From: Xenorhabdus yunnanensis
GTDB taxonomy: Bacteria; Pseudomonadota; Gammaproteobacteria; Enterobacterales; Enterobacteriaceae
Assembly (NCBI RefSeq): GCF_028598805.1
Contig: NZ_JAQRFI010000013.1
Coordinates: forward strand, 1-64,000
Direction: 5' to 3'
Length of the DNA stretch: 64,000 bases
Part shown: positions 55,394 to 64,000 of the stretch, one piece after another
Layout of the letters: each line of letters starts with the position of its first letter
Position numbering within the stretch: position 1 is the first letter of the stretch
Notes under the pieces: generated by a model
The model's database searches: none
Told to the model about the DNA's origin: nothing
The model's input: the letters and a program-made list of their open reading frames with translations, nothing else
Made by a program: the position numbers and the translations under genes

Positions 55394-57733
55394 TTATTTT
55401 TTTGTAGCGCTTGATAACCAATTTCTCAATATTTCTATATCCTGCTTCCATTCCAACTTTAACTCATCCACCCACTCTTGAACATTATCCCACCACGCAG
55501 GTAAATCTGGTGACTGAATCTGCTGAGCCAATTGCTGCAAGTGACGTAACCCTACTGAACCAGCCGCCCCTTTAATCTTATGAGCCTCTTCCGTGATGCC
55601 TTTTTGATCTCTGGCAGTCATGTTGGAGTCCAGCAAAGAAATGTAACTTGGCATCATGGTTTCAAAAATAGACAGGTTATCTATAATCATTTTGGATCCA
55701 ACCAATTCGATGTATTGGTTAAGCATCTCTATATCTAGCCGCTCTTCATCCTGATTCACAATAACAACTTCCGGTAAGATACTTTCAGATTCAGATGTCT
55801 TACCCCAATATCTTTCTATTACGGCAGTCAATTCCTTGACGGATAGCGGTTTATTGAGCACATCATCCATGCCTGCATCAAGGTATTCTTTTTTATCCTT
55901 CAATACATTAGCCGTCAGAGCGATCAAAGGAGGCAAGGATTGAGAGGAGTAACGCTGGTGCAATTGACGGGCGATATCGAGTCCGGTCATATCCGGCAAT
56001 TGGATATCCAGTAGCACTAAATCATATTCATCAGGATCAAACATTGCCAATGCATCATGGCCATTCATGGCTACATCCACGCTGTTACCCAGTTTCTCCA
56101 GCACAGAACGAGCCACAATGACATTCAATTCAATATCTTCCACCAACAAGATGTTAAGTGCTGGCAATGGCACAGTATCTTGTTCAGCCTTCCCTTCTGG
56201 GTTATCACCAATGGCTGGAGCAACAACAGACAAAGTAAAGCAAGAACCTTGGCCTAACGTACTTTTCACTGCAATGTTTCCCCCCATGCCTTGAGCAAGG
56301 CGCTTCGAAACCGCAAGGCCAATGCCTGTGCCTGTCGCAGGGCGTCCGCCAGCACTGTCTTTGACCTGATAATACATTGCGAAGATTTTTTCCAGCTCAT
56401 CAGGAGGAATGCCAATACCGGAGTCCGTTACTTCAAAAAATAAGCGCTCTCCTTCTTCACGCCAGATACGAACCCTAATTTCACCTTGAAGCGTAAATTT
56501 GACGGCGTTGCTAATCAGGTTCCACAAGATTTGTCGCAAGCGGGTTCCATCAGTAAGTACTTTTGCTGGTAATGGCTGCTCTGGTTCCAATACAAATTTA
56601 ATTCCTTTCGGCTGCGCCAATAAACCTGAAATGTTCTCCAAATCTGTTATGAAACCCGTGAAATCAACCGGTTGGTTATCAAGCTGAACCTTGCGGCGCT
56701 CAATTTTATCTAATTCAATGATATCATTAAAAATATTCCCCAAGGTAACGGCGCTGACATGAATCGTTTCCAGATATTTGCATTGCTCTGGTGTTAAGTC
56801 GGTATCCATCAATATTCGGCTCAAGCCCACGATGCCATTTAAAGGCGTACGAAGCTCATGGCTAATCGTAGAGATAAAAGTCGTTTTATCCCTACTGGCA
56901 TTCTCCAATGCGTCCTGATAGCGCTTACGCTCCGTTATATCGCGCCCAAATCCCATTAGCCCATGTCGCTTGCCAACGCGATCATAAAAAGGGACTTTCC
57001 TTAGCTCAAAACAGGCCTTGCGACCATCGGGATAAACTAACCATTGCTCATAAGTCAGGGATACATTGTGGCGAAATACTTTTTCATCAGTTTCCATCAC
57101 CTTGCTGGCAATTTCTTTATCGTAAACATCCGTCGGCGTCAGACCTATGAGATTTTTTTCGCTTTTGCCAGTCAGCAATTCCATCGCCCTATTACAGCCG
57201 GAAAATTCATTCTCTTCATTACGGTAATAAACTAAATCTGGGGAGGCATCCAGAAATGAACGCAATAGTATTGATTGCTGCTCAAGTTCAATCTGGGTTT
57301 TTTCTCGGTGCTCCATTTCCAGTTTAAGTTTATCCAACAAAACCAAATGCGTTTTTTCCGCCTTTTCTCTATCGCCGATCTCTTGATTTAATTGGGCAAT
57401 ATTTTCTTTGAGTTGCAGATTTAATGCCGCATCGCGCTGACGCATTTCTTCAAGTTTTTCGACCAGACTAGATAAACGCTGGCGGGATTCTTCAAGTTGC
57501 TCAACTACGATGGAAAGGAAATAAACCGCCCAAGGTGTGATCAACAAACCAAAAAAGATGGAGCGGATTAAGTCAATACTCTCCACTTTTCCAGTCAGTA
57601 CGGCTGTGACTGCCATCTGCATAGCTATAGCAAGAATAACCAAAGCCGATGCAAGCAACATAGAAAAACGCACCAGCCCCAGCTTCATCATCAAATCTAC
57701 ATAATATTGGGCAAGCCCTCGAATCAGCTTCAT
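55394..57733 (-). CDS. arcB: Aerobic respiration sensor kinase ArcB
   Basis: With start ATG 57733 the protein has 779 residues, and the E. coli key positions fall at the same numbers: redox Cys180 and Cys241, phosphorylated His292 (ISHELRTPLNG), receiver Asp576 (LVLLDIQLPD) and HPt His717 (EEAHKIKGAAGS). Two N-terminal membrane helices, a PAS domain (LDASPDLVYYRNEENEFSGC), HATPase, receiver and HPt domains follow in order. It senses the quinone pool and controls ArcA. yhcC, which lies between arcB and gltB in E. coli, is absent here. Confidence 0.95.
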   Translation of the reverse strand: MKLIRGLAQYYVDLMMKLGLVRFSMLLASALVILAIAMQMAVTAVLTGKVESIDLIRSIFFGLLITPWAVYFLSIVVEQLEESRQRLSSLVEKLEEMRQRDAALNLQLKENIAQLNQEIGDREKAEKTHLVLLDKLKLEMEHREKTQIELEQQSILLRSFLDASPDLVYYRNEENEFSGCNRAMELLTGKSEKNLIGLTPTDVYDKEIASKVMETDEKVFRHNVSLTYEQWLVYPDGRKACFELRKVPFYDRVGKRHGLMGFGRDITERKRYQDALENASRDKTTFISTISHELRTPLNGIVGLSRILMDTDLTPEQCKYLETIHVSAVTLGNIFNDIIELDKIERRKVQLDNQPVDFTGFITDLENISGLLAQPKGIKFVLEPEQPLPAKVLTDGTRLRQILWNLISNAVKFTLQGEIRVRIWREEGERLFFEVTDSGIGIPPDELEKIFAMYYQVKDSAGGRPATGTGIGLAVSKRLAQGMGGNIAVKSTLGQGSCFTLSVVAPAIGDNPEGKAEQDTVPLPALNILLVEDIELNVIVARSVLEKLGNSVDVAMNGHDALAMFDPDEYDLVLLDIQLPDMTGLDIARQLHQRYSSQSLPPLIALTANVLKDKKEYLDAGMDDVLNKPLSVKELTAVIERYWGKTSESESILPEVVIVNQDEERLDIEMLNQYIELVGSKMIIDNLSIFETMMPSYISLLDSNMTARDQKGITEEAHKIKGAAGSVGLRHLQQLAQQIQSPDLPAWWDNVQEWVDELKLEWKQDIEILRNWLSSATKK

Positions 57734-58032
57734 AACCGCTCCCAGTAAAATTATTCCCGGTAAAGTCACCAGATTGAATCATAACGCAAAAAAGCCCCAA
57801 CTTCGTTGAGTGATATCACCCTTAAACCCTATGTAGAATAAAATATCCAAAAAATAGAATAACTATGCAAATAGGTTTCAATCATCTTTTTTGAGATTAA
57901 AAAACAATCAATCACATTCTCTTGAAAAGAAGAAAATACACATAACAAATCCAATCTAAAATAAATTATCAGTATAAAATGTTAAATATTTTGCATTTTA
58001 AAGCATATATAAAATAGATAATGTGGTAATTT

Positions 58033-58050
58033 TAGTGATATAAATCACAT
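58033..58050. promoter_or_regulatory. CRP-like site 1
   Basis: AGTGA-TATAAA-TCACA follows the TGTGA-N6-TCACA consensus with one change and extends as TAGTGATATAAATCACATC. It lies about 370 bases before gltB. Confidence 0.5.
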
Positions 58051-58060
58051 CACCTAAGAG

Positions 58061-58077
58061 GGTGATCTTGGTCACAA
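58061..58077. promoter_or_regulatory. CRP-like site 2
   Basis: GGTGA-TCTTGG-TCACA has the same pattern as the site at 58033-58050, about 27 bases on. Two sites in this arrangement suggest control of gltB or arcB by carbon status. Confidence 0.45.
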
Positions 58078-58413
58078 AAGACAAAAACTCAATGTTTCTT
58101 CATTAAAATCAATCAAATAAATAAAATCTTCCTACAAAAAACGCAATTTGACACTATTTGACCTACTCTATTTTTATCGTTAAGTTGGGAATTCACTGAA
58201 AATCACCTGTCGGATAATCATCCGTCTCATATTTATGCAGTGACATATGACATAACATCATTTTGATTTACCGCTTGTGGATATCAATAAAACAAGTGGC
58301 GTTTAACTGAGGGCGCGAATTAGACGCCCGTAGAAATAAATATATCTATGCCATCTCGCGAGTGATGTGAGAGTCAGACAGAAAGAGTCGGACAGAACTT
58401 GGGGAGTTTTACA

Positions 58414-64000
<5,587 letters not shown>

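Larger units (their letters stand above)
57734..58413. other. Divergent arcB/gltB control region
   Basis: This 680-base AT-rich gap contains the two CRP-like sites listed separately. Nearer gltB lie a GGGCGTCTAATTCGCGCCC-like inverted repeat and the GGGGAG ribosome site. No ORF was found that I would support. Confidence 0.5.

Overview
The window is a piece of an enterobacterial chromosome, most likely Xenorhabdus (Photorhabdus is the next best guess). This rests on the E. coli-like core genes in collinear blocks (yqjA-yqjDEK-yqjF-yhaJ-yhaK, rnpB-rsmI-lpoA-yraN-diaA-dolP, mtgA-elbB-arcB, gltBD), two 127-bp ERIC elements, a complete aryl polyene (APE) pigment operon and a P2-like phage-tail locus. 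No database search was possible; species-level placement is inference.

Layout. (1) 1-4.9 kb is a worn mobile-DNA zone. It holds the 3' half of a tRNA-Ile(CAU) gene left as an attachment site, a frameshifted zinc-ribbon gene, an intact hicAB toxin-antitoxin pair, a broken copy of the tail spike/hub gene, a deleted IS3-family element, an ERIC element, a gene for a YopJ-family acetyltransferase (host-cell effector type), and several decayed ORFs. (2) 4.97-20.4 kb is an 18-gene APE cluster in apeA-apeR order, all on the + strand with mostly overlapping genes. It covers a starter ligase, two ACPs, a KS/CLF pair, a second KS, a ketoreductase, two dehydratases, a methyltransferase, acyl/glycosyl transferases, a thioesterase, a LolA-like carrier, an MMPL exporter and lipoproteins. 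It closes with a strong terminator. (3) 20.4-35.8 kb, all on the - strand, is a contractile tail module of the P2/HP1/K139 type. It includes a tail completion protein, sheath, tube, frameshifted chaperone, tape measure, gp25-like protein, J, I, fibre, fibre assembly protein, two unassigned baseplate proteins and a VgrG/gpV-like hub-spike. No capsid, portal, terminase, integrase or lysis gene is present, so it is a tailocin-like or defective tail locus. Upstream of it, same strand, lie two paralogous genes of the Rhodococcus VapA family and an Ogr/Delta zinc-finger late-gene activator. An orphan hicB with a gutted hicA lies at its downstream end.

(4) 36-64 kb is mainly conserved chromosome. 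It carries an MFS transporter, two GNAT acetyltransferases, a VirK/YbjX protein, fadH, sstT, the yqj/yha group, RNase P RNA, rsmI, the cell-envelope gene lpoA (with an unusually short N-domain), yraN, diaA, dolP, mtgA, elbB, arcB, and gltB followed by gltD, which runs off the right edge.

The accessory part combines an envelope pigment, a tail-like particle and two kinds of virulence protein (YopJ-like and VapA-like) normally associated with animal hosts. The most notable points are the VapA-like pair in the tail/Ogr region together with the segmental duplication that made it, the orphan YopJ-like gene, a perfect A AAA AAC -1 frameshift site in the tail chaperone, and the fact that the APE operon is flanked on both sides by a hicBA module next to a gpV-like tail gene.
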